From contig JAISJY010000074.1 of assembly GCA_031261365.1 (NCBI GenBank), positions 1 through 6,516 of the forward strand: DNA of 6,516 nt, written 5' to 3'. The notes beneath the pieces were generated by a model, which saw only the letters and a program-made list of their open reading frames with translations, was not told the origin of the DNA and searched no databases. Position numbers and translations under genes: made by a program. The DNA comes from Caryophanales bacterium (GTDB lineage Bacteria > Bacillota_I > Bacilli_A > RFN20 > JAISJY01). Positions 1-5,787 of the stretch are shown here, one piece after another. Numbering within the stretch: the first letter of the stretch is position 1; every line of letters starts with the position of its first letter.

Positions 1-1159
1 ACTCTATTGACTTTTCAGTTATTATTTCAATTTTTAATTGTTTCATTATACTAGTTGCATATAACATTATTTTCTTATCTTCTACATTTAAAATTAAATC
101 TTTTGAAGCATTTTTAACATTTCCTAATTTTTTATACGGTAAGAAATATTGGGAAAAACTTTTAACTTCATTGGGTTGGAAAACTGTAAAATCTGGTTGA
201 TTATCAGTATATACCCCTGCCATTAATTCAATATAAGGACCATTATTATCGGTTAAAAAACTGTCCCAAATATGTCCAAAATCACCATTTCCCCAAGTCC
301 ATTGTTTTTTGCCGGGTGCATAATTGTGGTCAGCAATATGTAAGAAACCCGCTTGTTTTTTATAATCATAATTACCGAGAAAATCATACTCCGATTTGTA
401 TGCCATATAAGAAGTCGGAACAGGAATATTTTTATATCTGGAAATATCGGTGTTTTTATATTTTATTTTATAATACTCCCCATTTGCCAAAGGAAAATTA
501 ATAAAATCTTTCTTACCATGGTCAAAAACATAACTAACATCAGGTGGAAAAATAGATTTAGTATATTTATTAACTGACACTGCTGGATTAGCCCACCAAA
601 GAAAAGACTGAGGCATATTAGTAGTATTATAAAGATTTACCTTTACTTCTAAATAAGCTTTATCACTATATAAATTATATTCAGCAGTCATTCTTGTACC
701 ATTTATTAAATCTCTATCACTAATAATTAAAGTAACTTTTTCTTTATTTTTCTTTACTATATATTCTACAGGCATAAAAGTTGTAGGTCGGTGGTGTTGA
801 GGCCAATTAAACTCTATTCCTCCTGAAATCCAAGGTCCAGCTAAACCAACTAAAGCAGGTTTAATAACTTCATTAAAATAAATAAAATCATAATTATTAG
901 TTTTATCTAAGGCTCTTTGAACACGACCTCCTAAAGATGTCATAACCATAATTTTTAAGTATTTGTTTTCTAAATAAACTACTTTATATTCTTTATTTAC
1001 TTTCTCATTAGATATTTTATCAATTATTGGCAAAGGGTAAACTTTACCTGAAGAACCTTGATAAACTCTCTGTTCATAAAACATTGGATTTTTATTGTAT
1101 TCTCCAACTTCATAAGTAGGTATTATTATGGTTTCTTCATAGATATCTAATTTATTCAT
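1..1159 (-). CDS. DUF5107 domain protein, N-terminal part (truncated by window edge)
   Basis: The minus strand is open from an ATG at 1159-1157 to the left edge, giving 386 codons with no stop. The protein resembles the N-terminal DUF5107 domain of large (about 1000 residues, from memory) bacterial proteins that often carry C-terminal TPR repeats. Recognisable family blocks are IPTYEVGE (13-20), NPMF..QRVYQGSSGKVYP (24-42), LGGRVQRALDKTN (76-88), GIEFNWPQHHRP (114-125), FLWWANPAV (186-194), IFPPDV..VFDHGK (203-216), NIPVPTSYMAY (244-254), KKQWTWGNG (284-292) and NQPDF (320-324). The domain is thought to have a galactose-mutarotase-like beta-sandwich fold, suggesting carbohydrate binding or processing, but I know of no firm enzymatic assignment. 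No signal peptide is visible, so it is probably cytoplasmic. The ATG at 1159 fits the family N-terminus, and an in-frame stop lies about 40 bp upstream. There is no clear Shine-Dalgarno sequence. It is divergent from the flavodiiron cluster. The C-terminus and any TPR region lie outside the window. Confidence 0.88.
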   Translation of the reverse strand, partial: MNKLDIYEETIIIPTYEVGEYNKNPMFYEQRVYQGSSGKVYPLPIIDKISNEKVNKEYKVVYLENKYLKIMVMTSLGGRVQRALDKTNNYDFIYFNEVIKPALVGLAGPWISGGIEFNWPQHHRPTTFMPVEYIVKKNKEKVTLIISDRDLINGTRMTAEYNLYSDKAYLEVKVNLYNTTNMPQSFLWWANPAVSVNKYTKSIFPPDVSYVFDHGKKDFINFPLANGEYYKIKYKNTDISRYKNIPVPTSYMAYKSEYDFLGNYDYKKQAGFLHIADHNYAPGKKQWTWGNGDFGHIWDSFLTDNNGPYIELMAGVYTDNQPDFTVFQPNEVKSFSQYFLPYKKLGNVKNASKDLILNVEDKKIMLYATSIMKQLKIEIITEKSIE

Positions 1160-1164
1160 AGCAT

Positions 1165-1170
1165 TATTAT
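1165..1170 (-). promoter_or_regulatory. Possible -10 box (TATAAT) close to the DUF5107 start
   Basis: A perfect TATAAT on the minus strand ends only 5 nt before the DUF5107 ATG. If used, transcription would begin at or next to the start codon and give a leaderless mRNA, which would fit the missing Shine-Dalgarno sequence. No good -35 box is seen at 17 bp (TTATAG at 1193-1188). TATAAT occurs often by chance in DNA this AT-rich, so the call is weak. The alternative is a promoter further upstream, near 1440-1467 on the minus strand. Confidence 0.25.
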
Positions 1171-1256
1171 AAATGGTTTTTTTATTTCTATAAAACAATT
1201 AGCCATTTTAGATAATTTTGTTAGATGTTTTTCAAGGTTTCAAGCAACTAATAAGA

Positions 1257-1303
1257 CATTTTCGTTTGTATTATTTGTGGCATTTCATTTGTATTATTTG
1301 TGG
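1257..1303. repeat. Imperfect tandem direct repeat, two units of 24 and 23 bp
   Basis: The unit at 1257-1280 is followed directly by one at 1281-1303. Both begin CATTT and end with the same 16 bases, TTTGTATTATTTGTGG (1265-1280 and 1288-1303). They differ only in the 2-3 bases linking these parts (TCG versus CA). The repeat is intergenic. It could come from slippage or a local duplication, or be a pair of protein-binding sites. Two units are too few for a CRISPR array. Confidence 0.85.
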
Positions 1304-1405
1304 TGTTTTTAATCTTTTGACTACCTCTATATTTTTATTAATAACTTATCAAAGAAAAGACAACTTCTTATTAACAAAGATAAATGAAGAAAACAACATA
1401 TTTAT

Positions 1406-1432
1406 TTAACATAATGCTCTCATTTCTCTCAT
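1406..1432 (-). other. Possible eight-codon leader ORF or gene-start fossil
   Basis: On the minus strand, TAAGGAGA stands 3 nt before an ATG at 1432-1430. That ATG opens MREMRALC and stops at TAA (1408-1406). The ribosome binding site is stronger than that of the real downstream gene (DUF5107, start at 1159). It could be a leader peptide in a long 5' UTR, the remnant start of a lost gene, or chance. No homology or attenuator-like hairpin was recognised. Confidence 0.15.
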
Positions 1433-1439
1433 AATCTCC

Positions 1440-1468
1440 TTATATATAGTCTCTTTTTATGATACAAT
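1440..1468 (+). promoter_or_regulatory. Promoter of the zinc-ribbon/flavodiiron/rubredoxin cluster
   Basis: TGATACAAT at 1460-1468 is a good extended -10 element (TG-n-TACAAT, one mismatch to TATAAT). The -35 position at 17 bp spacing reads TTATAT (1440-1445), which is weak, as is common with extended -10 promoters. Transcription would start near 1475, giving a 5' leader of about 25 nt that contains the AAAGGGG ribosome binding site at 1485-1491, 8 nt before the ATG at 1500. No operator for an oxygen- or NO-responsive regulator was recognised. Confidence 0.45.
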
Positions 1469-1499
1469 TTTAATGTAGGTAAATAAAGGGGCTAGAAAA

Positions 1500-1979
1500 A
1501 TGAAAAAAATAAAAATTAAAGTCCAAACAAATACAATACTAAGTGTCAAATGTGATATTTGTGGTATGGAAATAAAAGCCTATAATAGAATTTTTAAATG
1601 TCCGTTTTGTAGAGAACAATTTTATTTAGTTTTAGACAAGGAAAATGATAGTTATAAATTAATTAGATATGCAACAGAAGGCTTATCATTCTTAAACCAA
1701 AAGAATTGGGACAAAGCTAAAAACATTTTTAATAAGTTGTTAAAGGCTGACTTTGGTAGTTTTGCTAAAATCTTTGCTTACTTTGGTTTAATATCTGCCG
1801 AATATCAAGTTATCTATTTTAAAGATAATCTATTAGATGATAAAATGAAAACCAAAGACAATATGCCAAGTATTTATAAAAATAAACATTATTTAAAAGC
1901 CTTAGAACTCTCTAATGAAGATGAAAAAAGTTTTTTAGAAGAGTTTGCTGAAGGTATAGATTTGAAAGGAGAAAAATGA
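1500..1979 (+). CDS. Zinc-ribbon/TPR-like protein of unknown function
   Basis: This 159-residue protein is not one I recognise. After a basic N-terminus (MKKIKIKV) it has a CxxC-x12-CxxC zinc ribbon, with C18, C21, C34 and C37 as likely metal ligands. Residues about 57-85 (YATEGLSFLNQKNWDKAKNIFNKLLK and following) form a helix-turn-helix pair resembling one TPR repeat. The rest is charged and probably helical, without signal peptide or membrane segment, so a cytosolic protein is expected. AAAGGGG lies 8 nt before the ATG. Its TGA stop overlaps the ATG of the flavodiiron gene (ATGA), so the two are probably translationally coupled and made together. The four cysteines suggest a zinc-bound adaptor, or less likely a redox or iron site serving the flavodiiron protein. 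The coding call is firm; the function is open. Confidence 0.85.
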   Translation: MKKIKIKVQTNTILSVKCDICGMEIKAYNRIFKCPFCREQFYLVLDKENDSYKLIRYATEGLSFLNQKNWDKAKNIFNKLLKADFGSFAKIFAYFGLISAEYQVIYFKDNLLDDKMKTKDNMPSIYKNKHYLKALELSNEDEKSFLEEFAEGIDLKGEK

Positions 1980-3760
1980 AGAAAAACATTACAAAAAAGA
2001 TAAAATATATTGGAGTTTTTGATAAAGATATTGATTTATTTGAAGGTCAATTTGTTGTTAAAGAAGGCATTTCTTATAATTCATATTTAATATTAGATGA
2101 AAATATAACAATTATGGACACTGTTGATGTTAGAAAAGCAGACATTTGGTTAAATAGATTATTAGAAGAATTAGTAGACAAAAAACCTACCTATCTTGTT
2201 GTACAACATATGGAACCTGACCATTGTGGTTCTTTACTAGTTTTACTTAATAAGTTTCCCGATATTGTTGTTGTCGGTAATGATAAAACTCATAAATACA
2301 TTTCACAATTCTTTCCTAACTTAAATTATCAAAGCAAAATTGTTAAAAATGGTGATAGTTTGTCTTTAGGTTTTCACACTCTTAATTTTATTTTTGCACC
2401 GATGGTTCACTGGCCTGAAGTCATGTTTTCTTATGAAACAAGTGAAAAATTACTATTTAGTGCCGATGCTTGGGGCAAGTTTGGTAATAATGAAAATGTT
2501 ATTAATTGGGAAGACGAAGCTCGAAGATATTATTTTGGTATTGTTGGTAAATATGGTTTACAAGTCCAAAATGTTTTAAAGAAAGCTAAAACTTTAGAAA
2601 TTAGTCAAATACTACCTTTGCATGGTCCTATTTTAGAAAATAATCTCTCTTACTATTTAGATTTATATAATACTTGGTCTTTATATAAAGCCGAAAAAGA
2701 AGGTCTATTAATAGTTTATACTTCTATTTATGGACACACTAAAAAAGCTGTTGATTTCCTAGTTGATAATTTAGATAAAAGAATAGATTATAAAGTAATA
2801 GATTTAGCTAGAAGTGATATTCATGAAGTAGTTTCACAAGCTTTTAAATATGAATCCATGATTATCGCGACCACCACTTATAATACTGAATTATTTCCCA
2901 TATTTTCTTATTTCTTACATCTTTTAAAAGAAAGGAATTATCAAAATAGAAACATTGGTATCATTGAAAATGGAACTTGGAGTCCAAATATTATTAATAG
3001 AGTTCAAGAAGAGTTTACTAATAGTAAAAACATTTCTTATTATAAAAATAATGTTACAATTATTTCAGCTTTAAATGAAACAAGTCAAAATACTTTGCTT
3101 TTATTAGCTACTGAACTTAATAAAACTTATGCTCCTTTACAAACTAGTAAAAACAATATAGATGCTGCCACTTTGTTTTCTCTCAGTTATGGTTTATATG
3201 TTATAACTAGTCAAATTAATGGAGTTGATAATGGTTTAATTGTCAATACCGTTACCCAAGTTACCGATAGTCCTAAAAGAGTCGCGGTGACAATATCTAA
3301 AGCTAATTATAGTGAAGAAATAATTAGAAATACAGGTTTATTAAATGTTAATATTTTAACTACCAAAGCTCCTTTTGATATCTTTAAACAATTTGGTTTT
3401 CAGTCAGGTCGGCAAGTAAATAAGTTTAAAGACCAAAAAGAAATTAGAAGGACACCAAACGGTTTAATCGTTCTTAATGAAGCTATCAATGGAGTTTTAA
3501 GTTTAAAAGTTATTTCTTCTAGTGATTTAGGAACTCATACTATGTTTATATGTGATGTCAGTGAAGCCTATAAAATAAACGATGAACCTTCTGTTACTTA
3601 TACCTACTATCAACAAAATATTAAACCTAAACCAGAAAGTAAAAATAAAGGGTGGGTTTGTACAGTATGTGGATTTATTTATGAAGGTGAAAACTTACCA
3701 GATGATTATATTTGCCCTTTATGTAAGCATGGTAAAGAAGTGTTTGAAAAGATAGTTTAG
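1976..3760 (+). CDS. Flavodiiron protein fused to flavin reductase and rubredoxin domains (O2/NO reductase)
   Basis: This 594-residue cytoplasmic enzyme probably reduces O2 to water and/or NO to N2O. Residues about 10-240 are a metallo-beta-lactamase-like diiron domain with all ligands visible: H78, E80, D82, H83 (HMEPDH), H145, D164 and H216. Residues about 242-385 are a flavodoxin domain with an FMN phosphate loop near 248-255 (YTSIYGHT). Residues about 395-545 are a flavin reductase-like domain (YGLYVITS, VNTVTQVTDSP, FGFQSGR). Residues 559-594 are a rubredoxin with C562, C565, C580 and C583. Moorella FprA uses a separate flavin reductase/rubredoxin protein (Hrb) as NADH-linked donor; here all parts are in one chain, so NAD(P)H to O2/NO transfer could be self-contained (inference). 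The rubredoxin loop is short: 14 residues between cysteine pairs, against about 29 in classical rubredoxin. AAAGGAG (1965-1971) precedes the ATG, which overlaps the upstream stop. Substrate preference cannot be read from sequence. Confidence 0.95.
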   Translation: MKKNITKKIKYIGVFDKDIDLFEGQFVVKEGISYNSYLILDENITIMDTVDVRKADIWLNRLLEELVDKKPTYLVVQHMEPDHCGSLLVLLNKFPDIVVVGNDKTHKYISQFFPNLNYQSKIVKNGDSLSLGFHTLNFIFAPMVHWPEVMFSYETSEKLLFSADAWGKFGNNENVINWEDEARRYYFGIVGKYGLQVQNVLKKAKTLEISQILPLHGPILENNLSYYLDLYNTWSLYKAEKEGLLIVYTSIYGHTKKAVDFLVDNLDKRIDYKVIDLARSDIHEVVSQAFKYESMIIATTTYNTELFPIFSYFLHLLKERNYQNRNIGIIENGTWSPNIINRVQEEFTNSKNISYYKNNVTIISALNETSQNTLLLLATELNKTYAPLQTSKNNIDAATLFSLSYGLYVITSQINGVDNGLIVNTVTQVTDSPKRVAVTISKANYSEEIIRNTGLLNVNILTTKAPFDIFKQFGFQSGRQVNKFKDQKEIRRTPNGLIVLNEAINGVLSLKVISSSDLGTHTMFICDVSEAYKINDEPSVTYTYYQQNIKPKPESKNKGWVCTVCGFIYEGENLPDDYICPLCKHGKEVFEKIV

Positions 3761-3764
3761 GAGG
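3759..3764 (+). promoter_or_regulatory. Consensus ribosome binding site of the small rubredoxin gene
   Basis: AGGAGG overlaps the TAG stop codon of the flavodiiron gene (3758-3760) and stands 4 nt before the ATG at 3769. This complete consensus site is the main non-homology evidence that the 43-codon frame is translated. It also implies production together with the flavodiiron protein. Confidence 0.8.
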
Positions 3765-3768
3765 TTGT

Positions 3769-3900
3769 ATGAAATACAGATGTTTAATTTGTGATTATGT
3801 TTATGATGAAGAAATAGAAGGAGTACCTTTTGCTGATTTACCAGCAGAATGGACTTGTCCAGAATGTGGAGTAGGTAAAGAAAACTTTGTTGAAGAATAA
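3769..3900 (+). CDS. Small free-standing rubredoxin (43 aa)
   Basis: This is an iron-sulfur electron carrier of 43 residues. It begins MKYRCLICDYVYDEE and has the two rubredoxin metal knuckles: C5-x2-C8 followed by DYVYD, and W28-T-C30-P-E-C33-G. Four cysteines should hold one Fe(Cys)4 centre, and LPAEWTCPEC matches the usual LPxxWxCPxC block. Classical rubredoxins have about 52-54 residues with about 29 between the cysteine pairs; here only 21 separate them, so a central loop is missing. The gene starts 8 bp after the flavodiiron stop, with a consensus AGGAGG, and is surely co-transcribed. It may give electrons to the flavodiiron core, duplicating the fused rubredoxin domain, or serve another acceptor such as a peroxidase encoded elsewhere. 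The coding call is strong; the physiological partner is inferred from position. Confidence 0.92.
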   Translation: MKYRCLICDYVYDEEIEGVPFADLPAEWTCPECGVGKENFVEE

Positions 3901-3922
3901 TCTAAATAATGATTTAATAAAA

Positions 3923-3931
3923 TGTTATAAT
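3923..3931 (+). promoter_or_regulatory. Possible extended -10 promoter for glgB-glgP
   Basis: TGTTATAAT is a perfect TGn-TATAAT extended -10 within the 47-bp gap before glgB. No good -35 box lies 17 bp upstream (TAAATA at 3903-3908). The predicted start, near 3938, would fall inside the AAAGGAG ribosome binding site (3935-3941), which counts against efficient use. The box also lies in a 12-bp AT palindrome (TTATAATTATAA, 3925-3936). No terminator hairpin is seen in the gap, so read-through from the rubredoxin gene is possible too. Confidence 0.3.
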
Positions 3932-3947
3932 TATAAAGGAGAACATT

Positions 3948-5783
3948 ATGGATAAATTCGACATCGTTGCTTTTTTTGCTGGGACTTCTACTAATGCTTA
4001 TAACTATTTTGGAGCTCATAAAATAACATTAAATGGGCAAAATGGGGTTGTTTTTAGAGTCTTTGCTCCTAATGCTAAAAATGTTCAATTAATAGGTAAT
4101 TTTAATAATTGGGATGGGGGAAGACATTATATGTATCGCGAAGATAGTGGTATATTCTCTATCTTTGTTCCTAATATTTCTGATTATGAAGGTTATAAAT
4201 ACAAAATAGAGACCCAACAAAATACTTTTCTTGATAAATGTGACCCTTATGCTTTCTTTAGTGAATACCGACCTCAAACTGCTAGTAAGGTTTTTGATTT
4301 AGAAGGTTTTCCTTGGTTAGATTCTGATTATTTAAAAAGTAGAAATAAAGGTTTTAATCACCCTGTTAGTATTTATGAAGTTCATTTAGGTTCTTGGCAA
4401 AGGAAACCTAATAATGATTTTAATTCTTATGAGGAGTTAGCTCAGTCTTTAATTCCTTATGTTAAAGAAAAAGGCTTCACTCATATTGAATTATTACCGA
4501 TACTAGAACATCCTTTTGATGGTTCATGGGGTTATTTATGTACGGGTTATTTTAATGCAACTTCAAGATATGGAAATCCTAAACAATTAATGCATTTTAT
4601 TGATAAATGTCATCAAAATAATATTGGAGTTATTTTAGATTTTGTCCCTGTTCATTTTGTTAAAGATGATTTTGGTTTAAGACAATTTGATGGTAGTCAA
4701 TTATATGAATCTGGTGATAGTCAATGGGGTAGTTCTCTCTTTGATTTAGGAAAAGAAACGGTCCGTTCCTTTTTAATATCAAGTGGTTGTTTTTGGTTAG
4801 ATAAGTTTCATTTTGATGGTATTAGAGTTGATGCTGTCAGTAATATTATCTATTATCATGGTAATCCTCAAAATGGCATTAACTATGGTGGTTTAGATTT
4901 TATTAAAAGATTTAACCATTATTTAGCTTTAAATTACCCAACTGCCATGTTGATAGCTGAAGATAGTTCTTCTTTTTCAGCTGTTACTAAAGCAACTATT
5001 GATGGAGGTTTAGGTTTTGACTACAAATGGGATTTAGGTTGGATGAATGATACCTTAAAGTATTTTAAATTAGACCCTATTTACCGCAAGTTTCATCATC
5101 ATCAATTAACCTTTTCTATGATGTATTTTTATTCTGAAAGGTTTTTATTGCCTTTAAGTCATGATGAAGTTGTCCATTTAAAAGGAAGTATAATCAATAA
5201 AATGTGGGGTAACTATGAAGATAAGTTCTCTCAAGCTAAATTATTATATGCTTATATGTTCGCTCATCCTGGCAAGAAATTAAACTTTATGGGAAATGAG
5301 TTTGCCTCTTTTGACGAATGGAATGAAGGTAGAGAATTACCGTGGAGTTTAAATAGTTTTCCAAAACATCAAGGATTTGAAAGGTTGTTTAGAGATTTAA
5401 ATCTAACTTATAAATCACAAATCGCTTTATATAGAGATGATTATAATCCTGATAGTTTCTTTTGGATTGAAGCTAATAATGCTGACCAAAGTATTTATAT
5501 TTTCGTTAGAGTTGTAGCTGATTCAAGATTAATTTGTCTTTTTAATATGACACCTATTCATTATGAAAATTATAATATTGGAGTTCCTTGGGCAGGAAGT
5601 TATAAAGAAATAATTAATACTCAAAAAGAAGTATATGGAGGTTATGGAGGTTGGAATGGTGAACTTTTACAAACATTTGATAGTTATCAACATCAACAAA
5701 GACAAGCATTGTCTTTAAGAATATCCGCTTTTAGTGGCATTATTTTAGCATGGGTACCAGGCATAAAAAAGAGAGGAAAATAG
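3948..5783 (+). CDS. glgB: 1,4-alpha-glucan (glycogen) branching enzyme
   Basis: This GH13-family enzyme cuts an alpha-1,4 chain and rejoins it by an alpha-1,6 bond to create glycogen branches. The 611 residues are slightly short for GlgB (commonly about 630-730). Order: a family N-terminal stretch (TSTNAYNYFGAH, 13-24), a CBM48 beta-sandwich (about 30-115, with VFRVFAPNA and GNFNNWDG), the catalytic barrel (about 140-500) and a C-terminal beta domain. All GH13 regions are present: DFVPVHF (231-237), GIRVDAV with nucleophile D295, IAEDS with acid/base E338, and LPLSHDEVVH with stabiliser D406. Family positions usually reading AEEST are AEDSS here, but the catalytic Glu is kept, so activity is expected. 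No signal peptide is seen; it acts in the cytosol. AAAGGAG lies 6 nt before the ATG. glgP follows 4 bp after the stop, so the two form an operon. The symbol rests on motif recognition and the glgP neighbour. Confidence 0.97.
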   Translation: MDKFDIVAFFAGTSTNAYNYFGAHKITLNGQNGVVFRVFAPNAKNVQLIGNFNNWDGGRHYMYREDSGIFSIFVPNISDYEGYKYKIETQQNTFLDKCDPYAFFSEYRPQTASKVFDLEGFPWLDSDYLKSRNKGFNHPVSIYEVHLGSWQRKPNNDFNSYEELAQSLIPYVKEKGFTHIELLPILEHPFDGSWGYLCTGYFNATSRYGNPKQLMHFIDKCHQNNIGVILDFVPVHFVKDDFGLRQFDGSQLYESGDSQWGSSLFDLGKETVRSFLISSGCFWLDKFHFDGIRVDAVSNIIYYHGNPQNGINYGGLDFIKRFNHYLALNYPTAMLIAEDSSSFSAVTKATIDGGLGFDYKWDLGWMNDTLKYFKLDPIYRKFHHHQLTFSMMYFYSERFLLPLSHDEVVHLKGSIINKMWGNYEDKFSQAKLLYAYMFAHPGKKLNFMGNEFASFDEWNEGRELPWSLNSFPKHQGFERLFRDLNLTYKSQIALYRDDYNPDSFFWIEANNADQSIYIFVRVVADSRLICLFNMTPIHYENYNIGVPWAGSYKEIINTQKEVYGGYGGWNGELLQTFDSYQHQQRQALSLRISAFSGIILAWVPGIKKRGK

Positions 5784-5787
5784 AATT

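Larger units (their letters stand above)
1160..1499. other. Divergent intergenic region, 340 bp
   Basis: This gap separates the divergent DUF5107 gene and the zinc-ribbon/flavodiiron cluster. It holds a forward promoter near its right end (1440-1468), an imperfect two-unit tandem repeat (1257-1303), a possible reverse -10 box at 1165-1170, and a reverse-strand eight-codon reading frame with a good ribosome binding site (1406-1432). A plus-strand frame of 63 codons from a TTG at 1218 to 1409 has no ribosome binding site and runs through the tandem repeat, so I do not call it a gene. I saw no GC-rich hairpin with a T-tract, no tRNA and no riboswitch-like structure. The part around 1207-1400 has no assigned role and could be decayed sequence. 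Confidence 0.7.

Noticed and set aside
316..577. Two overlapping plus-strand frames of 61 and 74 codons
   Set aside because: They lie antisense to the DUF5107 gene, which has strong family similarity across this stretch.
1204..1206. Earlier minus-strand ATG at 1206 as a start for DUF5107
   Set aside because: It is in another frame and ends after 16 codons at a TGA overlapping the real start; the DUF5107 frame itself has a TAA about 40 bp upstream of 1159.
1257..1303. CRISPR array
   Set aside because: There are only two adjoining units, with no spacers between them and no cas genes nearby.
1218..1409. Plus-strand frame of 63 codons, hydrophobic, in the intergenic region
   Set aside because: It starts with TTG, has no ribosome binding site, crosses the tandem repeat in two different frames of the repeated unit, and its hydrophobicity follows from T-rich DNA.
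1977..1979. TGA read as tryptophan (mycoplasma code), extending the zinc-ribbon protein
   Set aside because: Read-through would add only about 9 residues, but all of the roughly 38 tryptophans in the window use TGG, which is not expected in an AT-rich genome using UGA for tryptophan.
2394..2579. Plus-strand frame of 61 codons
   Set aside because: It is an out-of-frame shadow inside the flavodiiron gene, over its conserved diiron ligands.
3901..3947. Rho-independent terminator after the rubredoxin gene
   Set aside because: The gap is almost all A and T; its only palindrome (TTATAATTATAA) has no GC stem and no following T-tract.
3801..4019. Minus-strand frame of 72 codons
   Set aside because: It is antisense to the rubredoxin gene and the start of glgB, with low-complexity Ser/Lys-rich sequence and no recognisable motif.
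4089..4277. Minus-strand frame of 62 codons
   Set aside because: It is antisense to the CBM48 region of glgB and has no motif of its own.
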